A DNA stretch of 7,204 bases from Bacteroidales bacterium (GCA_027083655.1 JALWNS010000100.1:1-7204), one strand, 5' to 3'. Shown: positions 1 through 6,992, numbered from the stretch's first letter. A program made the numbers and translations. Notes: generated from the letters alone by a model not told the origin.

Positions 1-1000
1 GTTTATAAACAGATTCAGCATATTCTGCCCATCCTTCGTTGAGCCACATATCCTGTGGGGTTGCGCATGTAACCATATTGCCAAACCAGCTATGGGCTAG
101 TTCATGAAAAATTAGCTCTTCGTACTCAAGAGTTCCATTGATAGCATAGAAAGGCAGAGAAATATTGGTAGCATGTTCCATTGCACCCCCAGACATAGGG
201 GTTTGGACATACCCAATTTTGTCCCATCTATATGGTCCCCAGAGAGCTTCATAGATATGTAATACTGTGTCTAAATGCCTAAATGTTTTTATAACAGTAT
301 CGGGAACAGAAGAAAATATGAATATTTCAACAGGTATATTTCGTTCTAATCCATGGTATGTCCATGATATTTTTTTGTAGTTTCCTACTGCTAAATTAGC
401 CAGGTAAGGAGGTATGGGCTGTGATAGGTGCCAATGCCATGTTATAGTATTATTATTGACAATGCTATCTTTAAGTAGTCCATTGCATACGGCTAGCTGA
501 TCTCTGTCTGTTGTGATGAAGAAGTCAAAAAATGCCTTATCGTTAAAACTATCATTGGTAGGAAACCATGAGCGGCCTATGCTCAGAGGTGTGCTTCTCA
601 TACCTATGCCATAGTTGAATGCATAACCATGCTTGAAATAAAACCCGCCCCAATGGGGATCGTGTTTGGGGTGACCATGATAAAATACTGCCATTAAAAT
701 CGTGTCATGTCTTTCCAGTCTAGCCGGTACAATAAATGTTTGTCCATCAGTGGAATAGTTGCTAACCTTAGAATTATTAACTAGAATAGAATCAATTTGC
801 AGTCCCAACAGAAAAAGTTTGACTTCATTCAAGTCATAATCAGATGTAATAGTAAGTGTTGTGTTGCCTGCAATATATTCGCCCCGGGTATCTATGCGAA
901 GGTCTATATTATAGTGGACAATATCAATGGAGTCCTGTGGGTAAGCTAAAATGGTCCAAAAGAACGCTATAGAAGTCAAAATTATTTGTCTGAAATACAT
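1..1000 (-). CDS. Secreted M1-family zinc aminopeptidase, N-terminal part (truncated by window edge)
   Basis: Metallopeptidase of family M1, which removes N-terminal residues from peptides, here probably outside the cytoplasm. About 333 codons are visible, open from the ATG at 998-1000 to the left edge. The first ~22 residues look like a signal peptide: MYFRQ, then a hydrophobic run IILTSIAFFWTILA, then YPQDS. Family landmarks are the substrate-binding motif GGAMEHATNI (GAMEH at residues 272-276, in place of the usual GAMEN) and the zinc site HELAH (299-303) followed by NEGWAEY. This gives H299, E300, H303 and E322 in the exact HExxH-x18-E spacing. The catalytic tyrosine and C-terminal region lie outside the window. 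The gene is divergent from the membrane-protein gene at 1114 with a 113-bp spacer. The family is certain; the substrate is unknown. Confidence 0.95.
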   Translation of the reverse strand, partial: MYFRQIILTSIAFFWTILAYPQDSIDIVHYNIDLRIDTRGEYIAGNTTLTITSDYDLNEVKLFLLGLQIDSILVNNSKVSNYSTDGQTFIVPARLERHDTILMAVFYHGHPKHDPHWGGFYFKHGYAFNYGIGMRSTPLSIGRSWFPTNDSFNDKAFFDFFITTDRDQLAVCNGLLKDSIVNNNTITWHWHLSQPIPPYLANLAVGNYKKISWTYHGLERNIPVEIFIFSSVPDTVIKTFRHLDTVLHIYEALWGPYRWDKIGYVQTPMSGGAMEHATNISLPFYAINGTLEYEELIFHELAHSWFGNMVTCATPQDMWLNEGWAEYAESVYK

Positions 1001-1113
1001 TTTTTATACATTTTTATAATCAGCCTCAAAAAAATTCGTTATAAAACAAGTAAATTTTCAAAAGAAAATTTCCTTTTTTTATAAATTTAAAGGAAAAATA
1101 AGTATCAAACAAA
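1001..1113. promoter_or_regulatory. Divergent spacer with an 8-bp inverted repeat in the leader of the membrane-protein gene
   Basis: This very A/T-rich spacer must hold the promoters of the divergent genes on both sides. I see no convincing -33/-7 promoter pair for either direction. It contains a direct repeat tttttata at 1001-1008 and 1011-1018. A perfect inverted repeat has arms TTTCCTTT (1069-1076) and AAAGGAAA (1089-1096) with a 12-nt spacer. The right arm carries the only SD-like AAAGGA before the ATG at 1114, but it lies about 20 nt upstream, too far for a normal SD. A weak hairpin is possible; function is inferred only. Confidence 0.35.
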
Positions 1114-2286
1114 ATGGCAGCGAACAGTTCATCTAAGAAAACACATAATAAAGAAGAAGTTAACGCCGAAGAACCAAAACCAGTCAAGCTTCCATTAAAG
1201 CCTTCGGAAGTTTTGAGGGAATCAGTAGAGGAGGCAGAGCTTCTAATGTCATACGCATCAGAACGAGGCTTGGAATTAACAGAGGAGGAGGTTAAAGTAA
1301 TTACTGAAGCGAAACATGCTTTGGAGAACAATGCATGGAATACGGAAATAGAAATAAAATTTTGGATGGTATATAGGGATCTCGCCCGGCGTAATTATCC
1401 TGTTACAGTAGATAGTGTCCGCGCGGCACGGGTTACGAAAGTCAAGCATCCTAATCTGTGGCAAAAGATTTTTCGTATAAAGAGCCGCAATACACTAGCA
1501 TACAGGACTGTGCGTCTTTATACTGTTATGACAGTTATAACACTGTTAGTAATGGTGGTCTTGCATATACTTTTTTCAATAGGTACAATCCGGCTTAATC
1601 AAATACAAAAGAGTGATGAGAGATTGAAGGAAATAGACCGCCAGTTAGAAGAGCTCGATATGATGGGTGGTATGGAGGCACAGAATGAAAGTGTTGAGAT
1701 TAGAAGGGAGAAATTAATGAATGAGTTGTACCAGGTAAATTCGGAAAAAGAGAATGCTATACGTCTATTGGAAGAGTGGTTACGTTTTGTTAAGAAGCTA
1801 ACATTTGCATCAAAGGGCTTTGAGGCCAGATTGCAGGAAGCGCAGGCACAGACAACAGGGTTGCCTGCCCCGCCTACAATAGCAGAACAGGTAGTGGACA
1901 CGAGAATAGGTATTATACAGGAGGCCCAAAATTATGTTATGGTTTTAGGTTGGTATATCTTACCATTATTTTATGGTTTATTGGGGGCTTTGGCGTTTGT
2001 GTTGCGTGATTTGTCCATCACAACAAAACGGATGCTTTTTACCCAGGAGTCGAATATTAACCACACCCTGAGATTAATGTTGGGAACTATTGCAGGTTTA
2101 GCAGTAGGTGTTTTCTGGGGTGAGATCAAGCAGCAAGAAAATTTTACTTTTGTGAGGACTTTAGGCCCATTGCTTGTGGCATTCCTGGCAGGTTTTACAG
2201 TTGAATATGTTTTTGCATTGATAGAAGTATGGATGCGTTCAGTCTTTGAGCGTGCAATTAAAGATGATAAAAAAGTAAGTGGTTAA
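1114..2286 (+). CDS. Uncharacterised membrane protein with coiled coil and four predicted transmembrane helices
   Basis: A 390-residue protein I cannot name. Residues 1-130 are charged, Glu/Lys-rich and probably cytoplasmic, with a basic stretch just before the first membrane helix (about 135-157, LYTVMTVITLLVMVV...). Residues 161-245 are heptad-like and rich in Glu, Lys, Arg and Leu, consistent with a coiled coil. The C-terminal block has three more hydrophobic segments: about 276-298 (ending FVLRDL), 320-337 (LMLGTIAGLAVGVFWG) and 349-371 (LGPLLVAFLAGFTVEYVFAL). The compact three-helix block with its short loops looks like a conserved membrane domain, while the coiled coil would sit on the other face after helix 1. 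There is no signal peptide and no enzyme motif. The start is the first ATG in frame; no close SD is visible. It is divergent from the peptidase gene and convergent with the kinase-like gene. Confidence 0.85.
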   Translation: MAANSSSKKTHNKEEVNAEEPKPVKLPLKPSEVLRESVEEAELLMSYASERGLELTEEEVKVITEAKHALENNAWNTEIEIKFWMVYRDLARRNYPVTVDSVRAARVTKVKHPNLWQKIFRIKSRNTLAYRTVRLYTVMTVITLLVMVVLHILFSIGTIRLNQIQKSDERLKEIDRQLEELDMMGGMEAQNESVEIRREKLMNELYQVNSEKENAIRLLEEWLRFVKKLTFASKGFEARLQEAQAQTTGLPAPPTIAEQVVDTRIGIIQEAQNYVMVLGWYILPLFYGLLGALAFVLRDLSITTKRMLFTQESNINHTLRLMLGTIAGLAVGVFWGEIKQQENFTFVRTLGPLLVAFLAGFTVEYVFALIEVWMRSVFERAIKDDKKVSG

Positions 2287-2307
2287 GTTTGTCTTTTTTA
2301 TTGGTTT

Positions 2308-2342
2308 TACTCCAATGGCGGCCGCAGGCCGCCATTGGAGTA
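2308..2342. terminator. Perfect 16-bp stem-loop between convergent genes, probable bidirectional terminator
   Basis: Left arm TACTCCAATGGCGGCC (2308-2323) and right arm GGCCGCCATTGGAGTA (2327-2342) are exact reverse complements around a 3-nt loop GCA. It lies 22 bp after the stop of the membrane-protein gene and 54 bp from the stop of the convergent kinase-like gene, where a shared terminator is expected. Neither side has a good U-tract after the stem, so termination is inferred from position and stem stability. The stem is strikingly GC-rich against A/T-rich flanks. Confidence 0.7.
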
Positions 2343-2395
2343 TTGGTATAGCTTAAGTTTATCCAGCCCAGGAGAAAGCAGTGTTAGAAAGCTGG

Positions 2396-3373
2396 TTAGC
2401 GTTTGATTTTACCCGGAAGGATAAATTCATAACGCTTGCCAAAGATTTTGGTCTTGAAGAACCTGTCCAGCCTGCGTGCGCTAAGGTAGAATGCCCATAT
2501 AAACTTGTCTTCATTGTAGTATGATGACACTTCCTTTTCTGTGATTGGAGTGTCAAGATAGTCTTTTGCTTCTTGGTTGACAATCTGCAGGGCTTTTGAG
2601 ATGAGGTCAGGACGTTGCTCTTTGTATAGGTTAGCAACCAAATCAATGGCCACTTGCCGGAAATCATAATAACGGTCAAGCACATCCTGCAGGAAAAATT
2701 GTTTTAGTATCCATCTGAGCCCGGGAGGGGCACTCTTAAGAAAGAGCAAAGGATTTATTTGTTCTTTGCCAGAGATGCGCATCATAGGTGTGCTGGTGTC
2801 GATGAACCATAGCTCTGTATTTTCTGTTATTTTTTGCTCCAGGTCGAAATTCTTTATTGCCCAATTGGATATTTGAGCATCAAGACCTACAAGGAAATCA
2901 GGGTTTTGATCGTTGTGGTGCCATACCTTTTTCATGTGGTTGATTATTTTGGCCAGGAGAATTAGTATTTGTTTGTCTTCGTGTGTATGTAAAATTTTAT
3001 TGCCTATGGACAAAGGATTGAGACTTTGCTGGCTAAGGTAGGCGACATAAATACCATTGTGTCCTTCTACACAGTATGCGTCAGAAGGAGGTATGGTTAG
3101 CCCGATGGAGGTGAGTTTTTCGTTATAATAGAAATAAAGCTTGGCATAATCATTAGTCTGCTGGCATGATGAGAAAATAGGCATGCGTTTGAAAGCCATG
3201 TTTTTGAGCATTGGATGGTCAAAGGCTATGACAGTGCTTATTTCGCCATAACCTAGGACCTGGACAGGTATGTGTGATTTATTTATTTTTGTTGGATTAA
3301 GTTGTTTTTCAAAGTCTTGTAAGATTGACAAGATTTGTTGATTATCCATGGCCTTTGTTTTTTTGTTGTTCAT
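2396..3373 (-). CDS. Protein-kinase-like fold protein of unknown substrate, coupled to aminotransferase
   Basis: A 325-residue soluble protein with landmarks of the protein-kinase/aminoglycoside-phosphotransferase fold. They are a Gly-containing loop LGYGEIST (40-47), a possible ATP-binding lysine in AFKRMP (K62), a catalytic-loop-like segment LDAQISNW (D165, N170) and a DFG-like segment WFIDTSTP (D192). These match the order and rough spacing of the fold, but none is canonical (no HRD, no DFG), so activity is not proven. A helical C-terminal third ends in a Lys/Arg-rich tail. I recall uncharacterised DUF-type proteins of this look beside class III aminotransferases (possibly DUF6206), but am not certain of the family. 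The start is set by a 4-nt ATGA overlap with the stop of the upstream aminotransferase, which implies translational coupling; M9 is a less likely alternative. It is the last gene of the operon, ending before the stem-loop at 2308-2342. Confidence 0.85.
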   Translation of the reverse strand: MNNKKTKAMDNQQILSILQDFEKQLNPTKINKSHIPVQVLGYGEISTVIAFDHPMLKNMAFKRMPIFSSCQQTNDYAKLYFYYNEKLTSIGLTIPPSDAYCVEGHNGIYVAYLSQQSLNPLSIGNKILHTHEDKQILILLAKIINHMKKVWHHNDQNPDFLVGLDAQISNWAIKNFDLEQKITENTELWFIDTSTPMMRISGKEQINPLLFLKSAPPGLRWILKQFFLQDVLDRYYDFRQVAIDLVANLYKEQRPDLISKALQIVNQEAKDYLDTPITEKEVSSYYNEDKFIWAFYLSARRLDRFFKTKIFGKRYEFILPGKIKR

Positions 3374-4659
3374 GGTAAAAGACGTCCAACAAAATCTGCT
3401 ACTGTAAATATTGCAGAATAATACTTTATCCTGGAGATAGCCAGGTCGATCTTTTCTACAATTTCGTGTACGTGTTTTTCTTCGATAATGAGTGGAGGAA
3501 GAAGCTGGCTAACACGGCGGTCATTATTAGCATAAATCGAGAGCATACCCACATCATAAGCAGCCTTGGAGAAAATAACACCATGCTTTTCTTCGTGGAA
3601 GACTAGTCCCATCATTAGCCCAAGCTGACGGAATTCTTTGAGATAATTCTTATGCTTGTCAATAAGGGGTGGAATTAAACTAGCAAACAAGGATGCTATA
3701 TGTCTAACATGTTCCAGAAATTCTGGATCTGAGCTTATCTCCAGCACTTTCAAAGCGACCTCTGCACCAAGTTCAGAACCGCCGAAAGTGCTAACATGTA
3801 TAAATGGATTTTTACGGAAGAATTCTTCCATAGGGGAACGGAATACAGTGGCAGTAATAGGGTAAATACCTCCTGATAGCCCTTTACCTAGTACGACAAT
3901 ATCAGGTAAAATATCAAAATGTTCGAAGCCCCATAGGCGGCCAGTACGTCCGAAGCCTGTCTGAACTTCGTCTATTATTAACAGGGCGCCGCTATCGTGT
4001 GTGATCTGTCGCAGGGCTTGCATGTATTCTTTGCTGGGTATAGAGATACCCAGAGTAGCAGGCACTGTCTCTATGATAAATGCAGCAGTGTTTTCGTCGA
4101 TTTCTTTCTTTGCAGCTTCGATGTCGTTGAATGGTACTTGCACAAAACCAGGTAGATTGGGTCCGAAAGGTGCGCGGTATTGCTCGTCACCTGTAGCCAG
4201 CGCAAAGCCTGTATGCCCATGATAGCCACCTTTTATGCTAATGATTTTATGGCGTCCTGTGTAGCCCCGTGCGAGCTTAATAGCCAGATCCACAGCTTCG
4301 CCACCACTTACTCCAAATACAACATAATCAAGATCTCCTGGCATCAATTCGGCTATTCTCCTGGCCAGTCGTGCACGTTGTATGCTTATAAGGTGATGAT
4401 TGCCAATATCAAAATATTGTGTGCCATTGATTAGTGCTTCAATTATTTGCGTATTGCGATGCCCAAGGTTAAACACCCCTCCATTGCTATGACAATTGAT
4501 AAGGGTTTTATCTCCTGTAATGTCTGTTATATATGGTCCGCTTCTCTCGCCCATGATGAATTGCATGCCATATTTGCGGAAAGTGGATACTTTGCCAGAT
4601 GAAACATGCTTTTTAAAGTCTTCGATAATCTTGCGTTTTTCTTTTTTACTAACTCTCAT
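3370..4659 (-). CDS. Class III PLP-dependent aminotransferase
   Basis: Pyridoxal-phosphate enzyme of the class III (omega/acetylornithine/glutamate-semialdehyde) aminotransferase group; cytoplasmic; amino donor and acceptor unknown. The reading frame is open back to an ATG at 4752 (460 codons). I prefer the internal ATG at 4659 (429 residues), because the preceding 31 codons look non-coding and hold an operator-like inverted repeat and a promoter-like word. In long-frame numbering, visible motifs are the cofactor phosphate-binding VSGGEA (148-153), YHGHT (177-181), the Asp that contacts the PLP ring nitrogen in LLIIDEVQTGFGRTG (D261), and the Schiff-base lysine in VVLGKGLSGG (K290). Subtract 31 for the shorter form. 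NCHSNGGVFNLGHRN near the N-terminus and HVSTFGGSELG (319-329) are also typical of the class. First gene of a two-gene operon, overlapping the kinase-like gene by 4 nt. Confidence 0.93.
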   Translation of the reverse strand: MRVSKKEKRKIIEDFKKHVSSGKVSTFRKYGMQFIMGERSGPYITDITGDKTLINCHSNGGVFNLGHRNTQIIEALINGTQYFDIGNHHLISIQRARLARRIAELMPGDLDYVVFGVSGGEAVDLAIKLARGYTGRHKIISIKGGYHGHTGFALATGDEQYRAPFGPNLPGFVQVPFNDIEAAKKEIDENTAAFIIETVPATLGISIPSKEYMQALRQITHDSGALLIIDEVQTGFGRTGRLWGFEHFDILPDIVVLGKGLSGGIYPITATVFRSPMEEFFRKNPFIHVSTFGGSELGAEVALKVLEISSDPEFLEHVRHIASLFASLIPPLIDKHKNYLKEFRQLGLMMGLVFHEEKHGVIFSKAAYDVGMLSIYANNDRRVSQLLPPLIIEEKHVHEIVEKIDLAISRIKYYSAIFTVADFVGRLLP

Positions 4660-4722
4660 GGTTGCTTGGGGTTTATTTGAATGAAAATTACAACATTGTG
4701 GCAAAAAATTAAATTTTTTAAC

Positions 4723-4741
4723 ATCCAAATCTACTTTGGAT
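4723..4741. promoter_or_regulatory. Operator-like inverted repeat overlapping a TAnnTTTG promoter word
   Basis: ATCCAAA (4723-4729) and TTTGGAT (4735-4741) are perfect 7-bp arms around the 5-nt spacer tctac, the size expected for a dimeric regulator site. On the minus strand, TAGATTTG (4726-4733) exactly fits the TAnnTTTG -7 consensus described for Bacteroidota. It lies about 67 bp upstream of the ATG at 4659. No TTG/TTTG -33 element is visible at the proper distance, so the promoter call is weak. Confidence 0.4.
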
Positions 4742-4827
4742 ATAAATTTCATCTAGTACGTTAAGTGATTACTTGCCCTGACCATTCTTATCAGAGCTTT
4801 TTGAATAATAAAAGACCTGTGTGTCTT

Positions 4828-4849
4828 AAATACCAAAAAGTAGGTATTT
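4828..4849. promoter_or_regulatory. Operator-like inverted repeat upstream of ferredoxin-fusion gene
   Basis: AAATACC (4828-4834) and GGTATTT (4843-4849) form a perfect 7-bp inverted repeat with an 8-nt spacer aaaaagta. The whole site is 22 bp and ends 60 bp before the preferred start at 4910. The GC content of the arms is too low for a good terminator, so a protein-binding site or leader hairpin is more likely. Next to it is the smaller repeat AAGAC-6-GTCTT (4812-4827). Confidence 0.35.
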
Positions 4850-4909
4850 CGAGTGACATGTAATATAGCTAAAATTACACCACCAAAAACAAATCCAGGA
4901 AATATGGAC

Positions 4910-6814
4910 ATGAAACTTAAGAGGTTTAAAGTTAATGAAGAATGTATAAGTTGTATGGCCTGTATAGGTCTGGCCGAAGATATTTTTCAATTGAATGATA
5001 ATGGAAAGGCATTTGTAATCAAACAGCCCGAGACAGAACAAGAAGTGGCATTGGCACAGGAAGCCGTGGAGGCTTGTCCCGTTGATGCAATAGTAGAAAT
5101 AGAACCAGATGTTGAAGTGAAGAAAAACATAGAGCCTATTAAGGCATCTGATAATGTGAAAGAGGTTTTAGACCGTTATCCAGAGCTAAAAGATGTGCTG
5201 TTGAGACTTTCTCCGAAATTCAAGCGCCTGCAAAATCCAGTAATGTACAATACCTTAGCTAAGTACACATCTTTTAAGGATGCCGCAAAGATTACAGGTG
5301 TGTCTATCTGTGAATTATTGCATACAATAAATGATTATTTAGGGATAGCAGATGGATTATATAAGATAATGCCTGAATGTATAGACACCCATCAAGAACA
5401 AGATGATTTTGGGGAAGAGATCACCTGGAAAGAGAGTTTGGAACGTTATATTATGACAGAAGCAAACCAGGATGAGATTGTTAATAAAATCATGAAACTT
5501 GGCCCACAGGAGAACATTGTAATAATCTCGGTTGATGAGCCTACAATAGCTGTTAAGACAGCAAAGTCGTTGGATTACAAATATAATTTAGAAAAAGGCA
5601 GGGAATGGCGTCTATCTGTTTATAATCCACAGAGTAAGCAAATACAGTGGCAGGATGAAAAGCACGGGTTTGAGGAGCTTGATGTTAGAGGTATGCCAGT
5701 TGATCCTTTTGATGTGATAATGAAGAAAGCTTATTCCATTGAGCCAGGACAGGGTTTTGTTCTGGTGCAGACTTTTGAGCCGTTCCCAATAATAAAGATG
5801 CTATCTGGGATGGGCTTTGAATATGAAATAGAACGTGTTTCAGATTACGAAGTAAGAATATACTTTTACCGCAAACCGCAGGAGGAAGAGGAGAAACCAT
5901 TAATAGCCACAACCAAGAAGCCAGAAATCGTCTTGCAGTCTGCAACACCCGTAGTTTATCCTGTTATCATGCGTCTCTTGCAGTCGAAGCGATTAAGTAA
6001 TGCAATTAACATCAGGGAGTTAAAGGTATGGTCTGAGACCGAGAAACATCTGGGTTGGATAGTAAATGGCAAAGCAGATATTAGTTTTTCGGCATTGATA
6101 ACAAGTAGTAAGCTCAAAGACCTGGATGTCAGGTTTAAAGCCCTGGTTGTATGGGACAATTTTGTAATACTCACACGTGGTTACCGTGCACACAGCTTTG
6201 CTGATCTGAAAGGTCGTGAGATATATTTACCTCTGTTTGATGAAGCACCTCCTGCGAAAATAACTCGCTACCTTATGAAGGCTCTTGGGTACAGGCCAGA
6301 GGATTTTGTGTTCCGCTACGGCAAACCCTTTGGCCGTCCGGAGAAAATATACACCGATCTTGTAACGGGAAAGATAGACACAGCAGTTTTGCGTGAGCCT
6401 GAGGCAAGCTATGCTGTGAAGATCCTGCAAGACCAGGGTGTGGTGTATTCTGAGCTCCGTTATGATGATTTGTGGAACCAGGCTAATCCTGGCTTTGGTA
6501 ATTTCCCAAATGCCGGGGTTGTTTTCAAGGGCGAATTTATGCAAAAGTATCCAGATGTGGCAGAGTTATTCCTTGATGAGCTAAAAAATGCCGCCCAGTG
6601 GGTTGTGGAGAATAAAGAAGAAGCAGCAGCACTGAGCTTTGATATAATGCGCCAACCTGTTGACAGGGTGCGTTTATTCCTTGACCGTGTTAAGTATATT
6701 TATCAAGACGGTGAACCAATGCTCCAGAAGGTTAAGCAATATTTTGACATTTTGCGCAGAGAGCAAATATTACAGGTCGATTTGAATCAGCAGTTTCTTT
6801 CAATGTTCGGCTAA
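4910..6814 (+). CDS. Ferredoxin / DUF1858-like / DUF2249 / NMT1-type substrate-binding fold fusion protein
   Basis: Predicted cytoplasmic multidomain protein, function unknown. The frame opens at an ATG at 4853 (653 codons); I prefer the ATG at 4910 (634 residues), which starts just before the ferredoxin domain and has AGGAA 8 nt upstream; 4904 is also possible. In 653-residue numbering: residues 22-85 are a single-cluster [4Fe-4S] ferredoxin with C31, C34, C37 and C75-P76. Residues 100-165 (DRYPELKDVLLRLSP...NPVMYNTLAKYTSFKDAAKITGV) resemble DUF1858. Residues 198-258 may be a decayed TusA-like unit. Residues 276-340 (LDVRGMPVDPFDVIM...) match DUF2249, a TusA-like fold, but the sulfur-carrying Cys of TusA is absent. 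An acidic linker (342-350) leads to a periplasmic-binding-protein-like domain of NMT1/SsuA type (357-640; LVTGKIDTAVLREPEA is typical). No signal peptide or membrane helix is present, so the binding domain is unlikely to serve an ABC importer. Divergent from the aminotransferase operon. Confidence 0.88.
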   Translation: MKLKRFKVNEECISCMACIGLAEDIFQLNDNGKAFVIKQPETEQEVALAQEAVEACPVDAIVEIEPDVEVKKNIEPIKASDNVKEVLDRYPELKDVLLRLSPKFKRLQNPVMYNTLAKYTSFKDAAKITGVSICELLHTINDYLGIADGLYKIMPECIDTHQEQDDFGEEITWKESLERYIMTEANQDEIVNKIMKLGPQENIVIISVDEPTIAVKTAKSLDYKYNLEKGREWRLSVYNPQSKQIQWQDEKHGFEELDVRGMPVDPFDVIMKKAYSIEPGQGFVLVQTFEPFPIIKMLSGMGFEYEIERVSDYEVRIYFYRKPQEEEEKPLIATTKKPEIVLQSATPVVYPVIMRLLQSKRLSNAINIRELKVWSETEKHLGWIVNGKADISFSALITSSKLKDLDVRFKALVVWDNFVILTRGYRAHSFADLKGREIYLPLFDEAPPAKITRYLMKALGYRPEDFVFRYGKPFGRPEKIYTDLVTGKIDTAVLREPEASYAVKILQDQGVVYSELRYDDLWNQANPGFGNFPNAGVVFKGEFMQKYPDVAELFLDELKNAAQWVVENKEEAAALSFDIMRQPVDRVRLFLDRVKYIYQDGEPMLQKVKQYFDILRREQILQVDLNQQFLSMFG

Positions 6815-6840
6815 ACCTAGCACGATGCGCTGCCGCCAGG

Positions 6841-6871
6841 TATTCCGGGGTAGAGCAAGGCAGAGAGGTTT
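6841..6871 (+). repeat. Imperfect direct repeat, head element copy 1
   Basis: Reads tattccggggtagagcaag and onward to gaggttt. It matches 6993-7023 at 29 of 31 positions (t/c at position 3, g/t at position 23). It begins 61 bp upstream of the first 80-bp repeat. Confidence 0.85.
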
Positions 6872-6901
6872 GTTTGTCGCCGAAGCGTTAGTCTCCTATG
6901 C

Positions 6902-6981
6902 GGTGCGCCTGACGGCGCTAGAGGCCTGGCATTCTCCTGCCAGGTTACGTGAGTGCCATGGCTACGCCATAGTGCTAAGCG
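6902..6981 (+). repeat. 80-bp perfect direct repeat, copy 1
   Basis: Identical at all 80 positions to 7125-7204, with a 223-bp offset. It contains three consecutive potential stem-loops. The first is GCGCC-4-GGCGC (6905-6909/6914-6918). The second is CCTGGCA-6-TGCCAGG (6925-6931/6938-6944). The third is an 11-position stem with one mismatch and two G-T pairs around the loop tac (6952-6962/6966-6976). The upstream flank differs from copy 2 immediately at 6901. Confidence 0.93.
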
Positions 6982-6992
6982 CAGATGACAGA

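Larger units (their letters stand above)
4660..4909. promoter_or_regulatory. Divergent regulatory spacer between aminotransferase operon and ferredoxin-fusion gene
   Basis: This 250-bp A/T-rich spacer separates two divergent genes if the internal starts at 4659 and 4910 are right. It contains two separate perfect inverted repeats (4723-4741 and 4828-4849) and a smaller one, AAGAC/GTCTT at 4812-4816 and 4823-4827. An SD-like AGGAA (4897-4901) sits 8 nt before the ATG at 4910. Both in-frame upstream extensions (to 4752 on minus, from 4853 on plus) run into this spacer and would overlap the inverted repeats or end beside them. Confidence 0.55.

Noticed and set aside
2359..2685. 108-codon minus-strand frame
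   Set aside because: It overlaps the kinase-like gene in another frame on the same strand and has no recognisable domain; treated as a shadow frame.
4660..4752. N-terminal extension of the aminotransferase to the ATG at 4752
   Set aside because: The extra 31 residues are Lys/Phe/Asn-rich as in non-coding A/T DNA, are not expected in this family, and contain a perfect palindrome and promoter-like word. Retained only as an alternative start.
4853..4909. N-terminal extension of the ferredoxin fusion from the ATG at 4853
   Set aside because: The 19 residues before the ferredoxin domain are neither hydrophobic nor recognisable, and an SD-like AGGAA is correctly spaced only for the ATG at 4910. 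Retained only as an alternative start.
5685..5948. Minus-strand frames of 70-105 codons within the ferredoxin-fusion gene (5685-5948, 5956-6174, 6227-6544)
   Set aside because: Antisense shadows of a well-supported coding gene, with no domain, no start context and no operon logic.
6847..6861. tRNA-like word ggggtagagcaagg (similar to a D-arm GGTAGAGC)
   Set aside because: No acceptor stem, anticodon arm or T-arm (GGTTCGA) can be placed around either copy; the resemblance is only local.
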